Part shown: piece by piece, positions 7,975 through 15,972 of the stretch
How positions within the stretch are numbered: the first letter of the stretch is position 1
How the letters are laid out: each line of letters starts with the position of its first letter
Translations under genes and position numbers: made by a program
Notes under the pieces: generated by a model
Databases searched by the model: none
What the model was told of the DNA's origin: nothing
The model's input: only the letters and a program-made list of their open reading frames with translations
From: Halosimplex rubrum
GTDB lineage: Archaea > Halobacteriota > Halobacteria > Halobacteriales > Haloarculaceae
DNA: 64,000 nt
Direction: 5' to 3'
NCBI RefSeq assembly: GCF_013415885.1
Contig: NZ_CP058910.1
Coordinates: 1,364,001-1,428,000 of the forward strand

Positions 7975-8393
7975 TGTACTGCCTCGATGCGAACGTCTGG
8001 ATCTACTTCCTCGATTCCGACCTCGACGAACACGACGCCGTCCGCGACGACGTTGCGGACGTGCTTCGCTCCCGGCCGCTGTTCACGACGACAGTCCTCC
8101 AGATGGAGGTCGTCCACTACTTGACGAATCAGCTGGCCGACAGCGAGCGACAGGTCGAACAGGTGTTGTCGATCGAGGACTCGACCGTCGCGGCGCTACG
8201 GACCACCGACGTAGAACGGGGAGCGGAGTTGCTCGCGGAGTACGACCAGTCCGGTATCGGCGGCCGCGACGCGACGGTGCTGGCCGCGATGGAGCGACAC
8301 GGAGTCGGCCGACTCTGGACACACGACGAGGCGCTCGAGCGGATGGACGACCGTCTCGACTGGCTGACAGTCACCGACCCCGTCACCGAGTAG
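7974..8393 (+). CDS. PIN domain ribonuclease toxin (VapC-like)
   Basis: 139 residues. The start ATG overlaps the antitoxin stop by one base (TGATG), indicating translational coupling. PIN-domain acidic residues are visible: Asp5 in MYCLDANVW, a glutamate in the LQMEVVHYL helix, and the later aspartates in GGRDATVLA and LWTHDEAL. VapC toxins are Mg2+-dependent endoribonucleases that cleave tRNA or rRNA and are neutralised by the cognate VapB. With the upstream gene it forms a complete toxin-antitoxin module. The frame extends upstream to 7950, but the overlap and the PIN start favour 7974. Confidence 0.88.
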   Translation: MYCLDANVWIYFLDSDLDEHDAVRDDVADVLRSRPLFTTTVLQMEVVHYLTNQLADSERQVEQVLSIEDSTVAALRTTDVERGAELLAEYDQSGIGGRDATVLAAMERHGVGRLWTHDEALERMDDRLDWLTVTDPVTE

Positions 8394-8459
8394 CGACCAC
8401 CCGCGTAGTGGGTTGTCCCGGTCCCAACCGTTTTCAGCCCGTCGGCCGAACCGCGGGAC

Positions 8460-8690
8460 ATGGAACTATCGGCTTTCCGCGAGCCGCTGTCACGCGAGGA
8501 GACCGCGGGGCTACTCGCCGTCGCGGCCGTCGTCGCCGTGCTGCTCGGCCCCGACGCCATCACGCTGGCCGAGGGGTCGTCGCTCCTGCTGACGGCCGTC
8601 TCGGCGCTGGCGATGGGGACGCTCGCGTTCGTCGTCGGCGCGCTCGCGCTCGTCGCGATACGCGAACTGCGCGGCGACGGCGAGGAGTGA
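8460..8690 (+). CDS. Small membrane protein
   Basis: 76 residues. After a 15-residue charged N-terminus (MELSAFREPLSREE) there are two hydrophobic helices (about residues 16-36 and 42-68) ending in RELRGDGEE. No motif is recognised. It follows the PIN toxin by 66 bases and could be co-transcribed with it or independent. Confidence 0.65.
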   Translation: MELSAFREPLSREETAGLLAVAAVVAVLLGPDAITLAEGSSLLLTAVSALAMGTLAFVVGALALVAIRELRGDGEE

Positions 8691-8813
8691 GACGACGCCG
8701 CGAGCACCGCCGACGGATCCGGTCGCCGGTGTCCGCGTTCGCTCGCCGAGCCGTTTCCGAGAACTGATCGAACGTCCACGAAACACCACCCTCTTTTACG
8801 CCGACGAGGACCG

Positions 8814-9338
8814 GTGGACGTGTCCCGCTTCGCCGTCCGGACGGCGGTCCACGCCGGCGCGCTGCTCGCGGTGACGGGCGCCGTCGCCTGGCTGACGGGG
8901 ACGCCGTTCGTCTTCCCCAGTCTCGGGCCGACCGCGTACGTGCTGGCGACCCGGCGGACCGCGGACCGGTCGGGACTGGCCCGCGTCGTCGCGGCCCACG
9001 TCGTCGGCGTCGTCGCCGGTCTGGTCTCCTACCGCCTGCTGGCCGACGGCGTCGTCGTCACTGCCGACCTGGCTCCCCGGTCCCCCGCGCTGGCGGCCGT
9101 CGTCGCCAGCGGCGTGCTCGCGCTGGCGCTGACCAGCGCCGGGATGGTCGCGACCGGCGCCGTCCACCCGCCGGCCTGCGCGACGACACTCATCGTCTCG
9201 CTCGGGCTGTTGCCGACGCTCCGCGAGGGCCTGCTGATCGCCGTCGCCGTCTGCGTGCTCGTCGTCGCCCACGCCGTCGTGGTCCGGGCCATCCCGGACG
9301 GGGACGAGCGCGAGCGAGCGGCCCCCGGCGGCTCGTGA
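8814..9338 (+). CDS. HPP family membrane protein
   Basis: 174 residues and about four to five membrane helices. The family signature is visible as FPSLGPTAYVLA near residue 40 and HPPACATTLIVSLG near residue 120, matching the HPP domain (PF04982). Some plant and cyanobacterial members transport nitrite across internal membranes; the role in archaea is not established. GTG 8814 (MDVSRFAVR) is the probable start; a second GTG lies two codons later. Confidence 0.8.
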   Translation: MDVSRFAVRTAVHAGALLAVTGAVAWLTGTPFVFPSLGPTAYVLATRRTADRSGLARVVAAHVVGVVAGLVSYRLLADGVVVTADLAPRSPALAAVVASGVLALALTSAGMVATGAVHPPACATTLIVSLGLLPTLREGLLIAVAVCVLVVAHAVVVRAIPDGDERERAAPGGS

Positions 9339-9383
9339 CTCCGCGAGAGCAAGATTGACAAAGACGCGCTAACAGGTTTCCGT

Positions 9384-10316
9384 ATGGACGAGACCCTCCG
9401 CGAGCGACTCGCGGCCGACGAGGCGCTCGCCGACGCCGCCGCCGTCGTCCTCGACCGCGCCGAATCGGGCGACGGCACCGTCTCCTGGACCGACGTGAGC
9501 GGTGCCGTCCCCGCCGAACAGTGGGGGCGATTGCTCGAATCCGAAGTACTCGTCGCGACGGACGCCGGCTTCGTCGTCGACGACCCAGACGCCGTCCGGG
9601 CAGTCGTCGACGACCGCGACGCCGCCGGGAGCGAGGTCAGTGACGCCGCGGACAGCGCCGACGCGGACGACGACGCCGACGCCGGCTGCTGGTCGGCCGC
9701 CGACAAGCTTGCCGGCGTCGCCGCGCTCGGACTGATGGCCAGCTACCAGGTGCCGGTGGCCCGGGATACCATCGGGAGCACCGCGGACATCTTCCTCGGC
9801 CCGGTCGAGGCCGCCCTGCCGTTCGGGGCGACGATCGCGCTGCTGGCGGTCGCGACGACGGTCGTCTCCACGACGCTGCGGCGCCGGCTGATGGACGGCA
9901 ACCCGCAGGAAGCCGCACAGGAGCGGCTGCAGACCGTCAAAGAGCGGCTCGACGCGGCACGCGAGCGCGGCGACGACGAAGCGGTCGAACGGTTGCAGTC
10001 GCGCCAGCAGGAGCTGATGCTGGAGCAACTGGGAGCGATGAAGCGGATGGTCCGGCCGATGGTCTACGCGATGCTGGTCACGGTCCCGGTGTTCCTGTGG
10101 ATCACGTGGCTGACCGTCAACCCCGCCGCGGCGATCACGCCGGCCGCGCAGGTGTTGCCGATCGCCGGCCGCGTCGTCTGGACGGCTAAGCTGGTCGGGC
10201 CGCTGCAGGTCTGGACGGTCTGGTACATCGCCTGCTCGATCCTCTCGAACGTCGCGGGCAAGCGCGTCGCGAAGAGAGTCGGGCCGAAGATCTCGAACTA
10301 CCGGTCGGTCGTCTGA
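9384..10316 (+). CDS. DUF106 / EMC3-TMCO1-like membrane protein
   Basis: 310 residues. The first 110 residues are acidic and soluble. The rest has the Oxa1-superfamily layout of archaeal DUF106 proteins: a membrane helix (about 140-165), a long basic coiled coil rich in Arg/Gln/Glu (RRRLMDGNPQEAAQERLQ, about 165-215), then two to three helices starting MKRMVRPMVYAMLVTVPVFLW. EMC3/TMCO1/DUF106 proteins are membrane-insertion factors related to YidC. Most haloarchaea have a shorter DUF106 gene near adk or secY; this copy with an acidic N-terminal extension may be a paralogue. Confidence 0.72.
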   Translation: MDETLRERLAADEALADAAAVVLDRAESGDGTVSWTDVSGAVPAEQWGRLLESEVLVATDAGFVVDDPDAVRAVVDDRDAAGSEVSDAADSADADDDADAGCWSAADKLAGVAALGLMASYQVPVARDTIGSTADIFLGPVEAALPFGATIALLAVATTVVSTTLRRRLMDGNPQEAAQERLQTVKERLDAARERGDDEAVERLQSRQQELMLEQLGAMKRMVRPMVYAMLVTVPVFLWITWLTVNPAAAITPAAQVLPIAGRVVWTAKLVGPLQVWTVWYIACSILSNVAGKRVAKRVGPKISNYRSVV

Positions 10317-10475
10317 CCGGCGAACGCAGTATCGCGGTACCGAAACCGGAATTTTGCGGCCGTGAACGGCTCTTCTCTCGTATTTTCTTCGTATCTGTCC
10401 GACTGGTGTCGGGGATTCGAAGTGGCGAGCACACCGGCGAAACGACTATCGGTAAGACCATCGTATCACGTGCGT

Positions 10476-10757
10476 ATGTCCGAAGCGACCACGGGAACCG
10501 ACAGGGAGGACGAGATCGTCACGGTGAATTTCAAGATCACCGAATCGTTTCTCGACGAGATCGACGGCACCTGGCAGGGTCGCGGGTTCAACAGCCGGAG
10601 CGAGTTCATCCGCTACACGCTCCGCGACGCGGTCGAGCATCCGACGTTCGAGCGGGACGAACTCGTCGCGCTGCTCCGGGCGGAGGAAGATGTCCGCGAA
10701 GGACGGACGATGAGCGCCGACGAGGCGCGCGAGCGGTTCGGAACGGACGATGAGTGA
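10476..10757 (+). CDS. Ribbon-helix-helix antitoxin (CopG/ParD-like)
   Basis: 93 residues. The ribbon strand is EIVTVNFKITESFLDEID and the helix-turn-helix is GFNSRSEFIRYTLRDAV, the standard RHH fold. The acidic C-terminal tail (EEDVREGRTMSADEARERFG) resembles toxin-binding tails. ATG 10476 is chosen because the RHH strand normally lies within the first 25 residues. The 3' end overlaps the RelE-like gene by 8 bases. Confidence 0.85.
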   Translation: MSEATTGTDREDEIVTVNFKITESFLDEIDGTWQGRGFNSRSEFIRYTLRDAVEHPTFERDELVALLRAEEDVREGRTMSADEARERFGTDDE

Positions 10758-11031
10758 CGAGTGGGCATGGGAACTTTCCTCGACGGCACAAGACGATCTC
10801 GCTGCGTTCTCCCCCGACGAACAGGATCGTATCCTCGACAAGCTCGACGAGGTCGTCGACTCCCCGTGGCGTGACCCGCCTGACTACGGAGAACCGCTGC
10901 AGAACAGCCCGTACAAGAAGATCCGCGTCGGCGGATTCCGTCTCTCGGTGTCCTTCGGGCGGGACGAACGGCGACTGGTCGTGGCTCGGATCAAGCGCCG
11001 TGGCGGCGCGTACAGCGCCGACGAAGACTGA
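10750..11031 (+). CDS. RelE/ParE family toxin
   Basis: 93 residues. The pattern WELSSTAQDDLAAFSPDEQ, then ILDKLDEVV, then YKKIRVGGFRLSVSFGRDERRLVVARIKRRGGAY is that of the RelE/ParE fold: two helices packed on a four-stranded sheet, with basic residues near the C-terminus. RelE members cut mRNA on the ribosome and ParE members poison gyrase; I cannot tell which this is. The 8-base overlap with the RHH gene supports a type II toxin-antitoxin module. Confidence 0.85.
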   Translation: MSDEWAWELSSTAQDDLAAFSPDEQDRILDKLDEVVDSPWRDPPDYGEPLQNSPYKKIRVGGFRLSVSFGRDERRLVVARIKRRGGAYSADED

Positions 11032-11061
11032 ATCCCGCGCTGTCTCGCGTGGTCGCAGGCG

Positions 11062-12036
11062 TTACTCGTGGCCGATGATCGGCTGCGGTTCGTACGGTTC
11101 TTCGAGGTAGGCCACGTCCGACGCCGACAGCGAGATCTCCAGCGCCTCGACGGCCTGTTCGAGGTGTTCGACGCTCGTGGTGCCGACGATGGGCGCGTCG
11201 ACGTAGTCGTTCTGGAACTGCCAGGCCAGGGCGATCTGGGCCATCGTCACGCCGTGGTCGGCGGCGAGTTCCTGTACGCGCTCGTTGATCTCCCGCCCGC
11301 CGCCGCGCTCGTACTCGGGCGTCGGGTTGTGGAAGTTCTCCGGGTCGCCTCTGTTGGTGCGCTCCAGCTCGTCGAACGGGCGAGCGAGGAAGCCCTGGCC
11401 CAGCGGGCCCCACGGGACGACGCCGATGTCCTCCTTGTCGCACAGGGGCAGCATGTCGCGCTCCTCCTCTCGGTAGGCGACGTGGTAGTGGTTCTGCATC
11501 GTCTCGTAGCTGAGGAGGTCCTCGCGCTCGCTCGTCTGCAGTTGCTCGGCGAGGTCGTGGGTCCACATCGAGGAGGTGCCGGCGTGGCGGATCTTCCCCC
11601 GTCGCTGGGCGTCCGTCAGCGCCCGTAGGGTCGTCTCCGGCGGCGTGTTCGGGTCGACGCGGTGGGTCTGGTACAGATCGATGGTGTCGAGGCCGAGGCG
11701 GTCGAGCGAGGCGTCGAGTTCCTGCTCGATGGTCTTGCGGGAGAGGCCCGAGGCGTTGGGCGTGTCCTCGCCGACGGGGAACCGCACCTTCGTGGCGACG
11801 ACGTGGTCGTCGCGGTCGTAGCCCGAGAGGGCGTCGCCGAGGATCTCCTCGCTCTCGCCGTCGGAGTAGGCGTTGGCGGTGTCGAAGAAGTTGACGCCCA
11901 GGTCGATGGCGCGCTCGATGACCTCCCGACCGTCCTCCTCGTCTAACATCCACGGCTCCTCGCTGCCGAAGCTCATGCAGCCGAGACAGATCTGCGAGAC
12001 CTCCATCCCGGTCGAGCCGAGTGTGGTGTACTCCAT
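11062..12036 (-). CDS. Aldo/keto reductase
   Basis: 324 residues, (beta/alpha)8 oxidoreductase. The catalytic tetrad is visible: Asp52 and Tyr57 in FFDTANAYSDG, Lys83 in VVATKV and His125 in YQTHRVDPNTP. The NADPH-binding C-terminal part has VPWGPLGQGFL and IVGTTSVEHLEQ. The arrangement matches the YajO/Tas-like AKR subfamily that reduces aldehydes and ketones; the substrate is not predictable. ATG 12036 gives MEYTTLGSTGMEVS, the usual first hairpin. It is transcribed towards the toxin-antitoxin pair. Confidence 0.92.
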   Translation of the reverse strand: MEYTTLGSTGMEVSQICLGCMSFGSEEPWMLDEEDGREVIERAIDLGVNFFDTANAYSDGESEEILGDALSGYDRDDHVVATKVRFPVGEDTPNASGLSRKTIEQELDASLDRLGLDTIDLYQTHRVDPNTPPETTLRALTDAQRRGKIRHAGTSSMWTHDLAEQLQTSEREDLLSYETMQNHYHVAYREEERDMLPLCDKEDIGVVPWGPLGQGFLARPFDELERTNRGDPENFHNPTPEYERGGGREINERVQELAADHGVTMAQIALAWQFQNDYVDAPIVGTTSVEHLEQAVEALEISLSASDVAYLEEPYEPQPIIGHE

Positions 12037-12139
12037 GCTCGGCTCTCGGGAGTTCCCACGCAAAAGGCTGGCCCTCGCGGCTCAGGGTTCCGGGATCCGC
12101 TCCCCGGGATCCGTGTGCGGACAGGCGGCCGAACGGGGC

Positions 12140-13582
12140 TCAGTCGCCGGCGGCGGCGTCGGGGCGGTAGTCGCGACTGACCACCTTCCAGGTGCCCGAG
12201 CGATAGCGGTAGTAGGTGACGACCGCGGGGACCGCCATCTCGGCGAGGATGGCGACGTACAGCGCGGTCTGTCCGATGGAGGGCACGGCGACGCCGAGGT
12301 AGGCGATGGGGAGCGCGAACAGGTACAGCCCGGTCAACTGGGCGTAGAAGGGCCAGCGCGTGTCCCCGCTGGCGCGCAGGGGACCGGTCGAGCCGCCGTA
12401 GACGCCGCTGAAGAGGACGCCGAAGCAGGCGACGCGAATGAAGGTGACGACGGTCGGCAGGATCGACGGGTCGTCGACGAACACGCGGCCGATGGGGCGG
12501 GCGAGGACGAACACACCCACGGCGATGACGGCGTAGCAGGCCAGCGAGAAGCGGATGATGTCGTGGGCCCAGGCGCCGGCGTCGTCCTCGTCGTCCTGGC
12601 CGAGCGCCTGCCCGACGAGGCTGGACGACGCCATGCTGAACCCCCAGTTGGGCGTGTCCATCAGCGCGCGGACCCGCATCGCGACGACGTAGGCGGCGAC
12701 GACGTTCGGGCCGAACAGGCCGACGATGTACAGTTTGGGGAACTGGCCGCCGCTGCGGGCGAGGTTGGTCCCGATCAGCGGCGTCGCCATCTCCACGAGG
12801 TCGCCCAGTAGCGACCGGTCGAGGTGGGGGCCCGACAGGGGGATCTGCACGGGGAACTCGCCGATGCCGGGGAGGCCGCCGCGGGCGAGGCCGACCGCGA
12901 ACGCGACGGTCACGAGCGCGTTCGAGAGGGCGGTCCCGACGGCGGCGCCGACGACGCCCCAGCCGAACCCGAAGATGAGCACTGCGTTGATGAGGATGTT
13001 GAGCGCGGCGCCGCCGCCGCGGAGGATCATCGGCGTCCAGGCGTCGTCGGCGCCGACGAGCGCGCGGCTGCCGATGAGGTTCAGCGCCGCGAACGGGACG
13101 CCGAGCGCGACGACTTCGAGGTAGTCGGCGCCGAAGGCGACCGCGGCGTCGCCGGAGCCGATGAGCGCGATCAGCGGCTCGGCGAGGAACCAGTAGACGG
13201 CGATCAGCGGGACGGTGATCGCGACGGTCAGCAGCGCGCTGGCCTTCACGGAGAGGGCGAGTTCCTCGTAGGCGTCGGCGCCGAAGCGCTGGGAGACGAG
13301 GCCGATGGTCCCGCCGGCGACGCCGCCGCCGAGCGCGAACGCGAGGCCCCAGAAGGGGCTGGCGTAGCCGACGCCGGCGATGGCGGTCGGGCCCAGCGCG
13401 ATGCCGACCATCGCCACGTCGGCCGTCGAGCGGGACATCCGCGCGAGGCCGGTGACGATGCGCGGCCACGCCAGGTCGGTCGCCCGTTCGACGCGCTCGC
13501 GGTCGATGATACCGGCGCGAGCGACGATCGACCCGACCCAGAGGAGCAGCGCGCGGACGGGGTTGTACCGGGACCAGGACAC
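12140..13582 (-). CDS. MATE family multidrug/cation antiporter
   Basis: 480 residues with twelve hydrophobic segments in two six-helix halves. The first half carries LARMSRSTADVAMVGIALGPTAIAGVGYA-type sequence with a membrane-buried aspartate, and a GGGVAGGTIGLVSQRFGA loop; the second half has ATPLIGTNLARSGGQ and GFSMASSSLVGQALGQ. These features are typical of the NorM/DinF superfamily, which exports drugs or metabolites using Na+ or H+ gradients. No regulator is adjacent; the gene is divergent from the truncated AEC transporter at 13710. Confidence 0.9.
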   Translation of the reverse strand: MSWSRYNPVRALLLWVGSIVARAGIIDRERVERATDLAWPRIVTGLARMSRSTADVAMVGIALGPTAIAGVGYASPFWGLAFALGGGVAGGTIGLVSQRFGADAYEELALSVKASALLTVAITVPLIAVYWFLAEPLIALIGSGDAAVAFGADYLEVVALGVPFAALNLIGSRALVGADDAWTPMILRGGGAALNILINAVLIFGFGWGVVGAAVGTALSNALVTVAFAVGLARGGLPGIGEFPVQIPLSGPHLDRSLLGDLVEMATPLIGTNLARSGGQFPKLYIVGLFGPNVVAAYVVAMRVRALMDTPNWGFSMASSSLVGQALGQDDEDDAGAWAHDIIRFSLACYAVIAVGVFVLARPIGRVFVDDPSILPTVVTFIRVACFGVLFSGVYGGSTGPLRASGDTRWPFYAQLTGLYLFALPIAYLGVAVPSIGQTALYVAILAEMAVPAVVTYYRYRSGTWKVVSRDYRPDAAAGD

Positions 13583-13709
13583 GGGGACCCGTCTACGCTC
13601 TACCGTGAAAACGGTTTAGAAACGGGATCGACCCGCCGAGACCGGCGCCCTCTGGCGGCGAGTCGACAGCGTTATCGGCGGCGATGTCGATCCCCGGACC
13701 GATATCGCC

Positions 13710-14402
13710 GTGCAGACACTCGACGCCCTCGGGTCGATCCCCTCGGTGTTCCTCTCGTCGGTCGCCCCGCCGCTGTCGATCGCCGCCGCCGGCCGGTCGA
13801 CCGCCGTCCTGTTCGTCCTCGTCCAGAACCTGCTGTTGTACACCGTCGGCGTCTACCTCCTCAGCCGGGGCGGCGACGGGAACGACCGGGTTGCGCTCGG
13901 CCGCGTCGCCCGCCAGCCGGTCGTCTGGGCGCTGGTCGCGGCGGGCGCGGCGGTCGCGCTCGGCGTCGTCCCACCGGCGGGCGGCACGGCGATGGACACG
14001 CTCCGGCTGGTCGGGAACGCGTCGATCCCCGTCTTTCTCGTCGTCCTCGGTCTGCAGGTCGAGTCGATGGACCTGGGCGCCACCGTCCGCGAGACGCTGC
14101 CGACGGTCGGATTGAAACTGCTCGTCGCGCCCGTCGTTGCCGTCGGGATCGCGGCGCTCGTCGACATCGGCGACCCGACCGTGACCGCCGCGTTCGTCGT
14201 CCTCGCCGCCGGCCCCTCGGCGGTCATCCCGCTCGTCCTCTCCATCGAGTTCGGGGACGACGAGGTGAGCGACCCGACCGCCGACGGATCGGCCGTCTCG
14301 ACCGCCGACTACGTCGGGACGGTCGTCTTCCTCACGATCCTCGGGAGCCTCCCCGTGGTCACCGGACTGGTCCTGCTCGCGGAGCTGGGCGTCCTCGGCT
14401 GA
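13710..14402 (+). CDS. AEC (auxin efflux carrier) family transporter lacking its N-terminal half
   Basis: 230 residues. The sequence aligns by eye to the second part of AEC transporters, beginning near the helix before LFVLVQNLLLYTVGVYL and continuing through NASIPVFLVVLGLQVESM and AGPSAVIPLVLSIEFGDD. A full-length member occurs at 35590 in this window (302 residues). The first three to four helices of that protein have no counterpart here. The frame opens only at 13620 after an in-frame TAG, and GTG 13710 is the only plausible start in it. Either a degraded gene or a functional half-transporter; codon use is still normal. Confidence 0.62.
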   Translation: MQTLDALGSIPSVFLSSVAPPLSIAAAGRSTAVLFVLVQNLLLYTVGVYLLSRGGDGNDRVALGRVARQPVVWALVAAGAAVALGVVPPAGGTAMDTLRLVGNASIPVFLVVLGLQVESMDLGATVRETLPTVGLKLLVAPVVAVGIAALVDIGDPTVTAAFVVLAAGPSAVIPLVLSIEFGDDEVSDPTADGSAVSTADYVGTVVFLTILGSLPVVTGLVLLAELGVLG

Positions 14403-14441
14403 GCGGCGGCCGGCGACGGTCGACGGCGGTGACCGGTCCGG

Positions 14442-15719
14442 CTACACGTCGACGGCGTCGCCCACCGCGGGCGCCGTCGCGTCGAAGCCGTCCGCGCGGA
14501 GTTCGTCGGCGAACGCCTCGCAGCGGTCGCCGTGGTTGACGAGCACCGCGGCGTCGTGGTAGTCGTCGAGGAACTCCAGTATCCCCTCGCGGTCGGCGTG
14601 GGCGGAGAAGTCGTAGGACTCGACCTGGGCGGCGACGGGCATCCGCCGGCCGTCGATCTCGGCGCTGCCGGTGTCCAGCAGGTCCCGGCCGGGCGTGCCC
14701 TCGACCTGGTAGCCCGTCATCGCGACCTTGTTCGTCGGCGACCCGCGGATCGCGGGGATGTACGTCATCGCGGGGCCGCCCGAGAGCATCCCGCTGGTGG
14801 TGACGATGACGGTGTTGTCTTCGGCGATGCGCCGGCGCTGGCCGTCGCGACCGTCGACGAAGCGGGCCGCCGACTTGGCCCGCCCGAGCGCGTCGGCGTC
14901 GCGGACGAACTCGGGATGGCGGCGCAGCATCTCCGTCACGCGCTTGCCCATCCCGTCGACGTAGCAGTCGATGTCGTGGGCCTCGCAGATCAGCAGTATC
15001 TCCTGGGTGCGCCCGATCGCGAACGCGGGGACGACGACGGTGCCGCCCTGCCACACCGTCGTGCGCAGGCTCTCGGCGAACCGGTCCTCGATGGCTCCCC
15101 GGTCCTCGTGGGTCACGTCGGAGTAGGTCGACTCGCAGATGACGGCGTCGGCGTCGGGGCGGGCGGTCGTACCCGACACGAGCCGTTGGTCGCCCGTATG
15201 GAAGTCGGAAGAGTACAGCAGTCGCGTCTCGCCGTCGTCGGACTGCGTCCGACTGCCCGAGGTGCTTCGCACCTCGCTGTCGTCGACGAGGACGTGGGCG
15301 CTGCCGGGGATGTGGCCGGCCTCGTAGAACGTGATCTCGTAGCCGGCGGCCTCGAACGGCTCCCGGTAGCCGTGGGTCTCGGAGACCTGGGTGACCCTCC
15401 GGACCTCCGTCTCGGTGAACGGGCAGTCGTAGGTGCCGCCGTGGAGTTTCAGGGTGTCGCGGGCGAGCGTCAGCGCGAGTTCCCGCGTCGGTGGCGTCCA
15501 GTGGATCGGCGGCCGACGGTCCCCCGAGCACAGCGACGGCACCGCGCCGACGTGGTCGAGGTGGCCGTGCGAGACGACGACCGCCTCGGGTTCGATGTCG
15601 TCGACCGGAAACCGGGGCGGGTTGCCGGTCAACAGCCCGTAGTCCAGCAGGAGTCGGTCGTCGATCAGGATCGCGCTGCGACCGACCTCGCGGGCGCCGC
15701 CCAGGAACCGGACGTTCAT
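14442..15719 (-). CDS. Metallo-beta-lactamase/beta-CASP RNA-processing exonuclease
   Basis: 425 residues. The N-terminal metal-binding motif SHGHLDHVG (about residues 50-58), the later AGHIPGSAHV and SSDFHTGDQ, and the C-terminal beta-CASP segment with TTSGMLSGGPA and SAHADREGI identify an mRNA 3'-end processing/CPSF73-like nuclease of the archaeal type, although it lacks the N-terminal KH domains of aCPSF1. ATG 15719 gives MNVRFLGGAREVGRS, the conserved first strand. About 15 residues (SEVRSTSGSRTQSDD) interrupt the normal VLVDD-GETRLLYS strand-turn and coincide with a palindromic DNA insertion at 15234-15285. Confidence 0.88.
   Translation of the reverse strand: MNVRFLGGAREVGRSAILIDDRLLLDYGLLTGNPPRFPVDDIEPEAVVVSHGHLDHVGAVPSLCSGDRRPPIHWTPPTRELALTLARDTLKLHGGTYDCPFTETEVRRVTQVSETHGYREPFEAAGYEITFYEAGHIPGSAHVLVDDSEVRSTSGSRTQSDDGETRLLYSSDFHTGDQRLVSGTTARPDADAVICESTYSDVTHEDRGAIEDRFAESLRTTVWQGGTVVVPAFAIGRTQEILLICEAHDIDCYVDGMGKRVTEMLRRHPEFVRDADALGRAKSAARFVDGRDGQRRRIAEDNTVIVTTSGMLSGGPAMTYIPAIRGSPTNKVAMTGYQVEGTPGRDLLDTGSAEIDGRRMPVAAQVESYDFSAHADREGILEFLDDYHDAAVLVNHGDRCEAFADELRADGFDATAPAVGDAVDV
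15234..15285. repeat. In-frame palindromic micro-insertion in the beta-CASP gene
   Basis: Two adjacent perfect hairpins lie inside the coding sequence: gtcggac-tgc-gtccgac at 15237-15253 and cgaggtgc-ttc-gcacctcg at 15258-15276. They are bracketed by a 7-base direct repeat gtcgtcg (15234-15240 and 15279-15285), 45 bases apart, so the insertion keeps the reading frame. The direct repeat is low-complexity in this genome, so calling it a target-site duplication is inference. Confidence 0.55.
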
Positions 15720-15972
15720 CGCCCGCTTCTACCGCCCTCGGCCGCTTGGGTCCGTCGGTTCGCGGCCGCTTCGCGGAGTCGGTCGGTCCGTCCGCCGCCG
15801 CTCGGCGCCCAAATATCATTTCCGATACTACAAAAACGACTTCGAATGCATGTTTCTAAACCGCTATCTTCTCGGATATCGGGGAATCTACCTGTCGTAT
15901 CTGTTAACCGAGTCTCAATATTGATTCCACAGCGAGAATTCTTTAGTCAGTACGCGTATCAGGTAGGGTATC

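Noticed and set aside
8814-9338. Nitrite transport operon around the HPP protein
   Set aside because: HPP proteins can move nitrite in plants and cyanobacteria, but the siroheme reductase is 37 kb away and nothing nearby supports the link.
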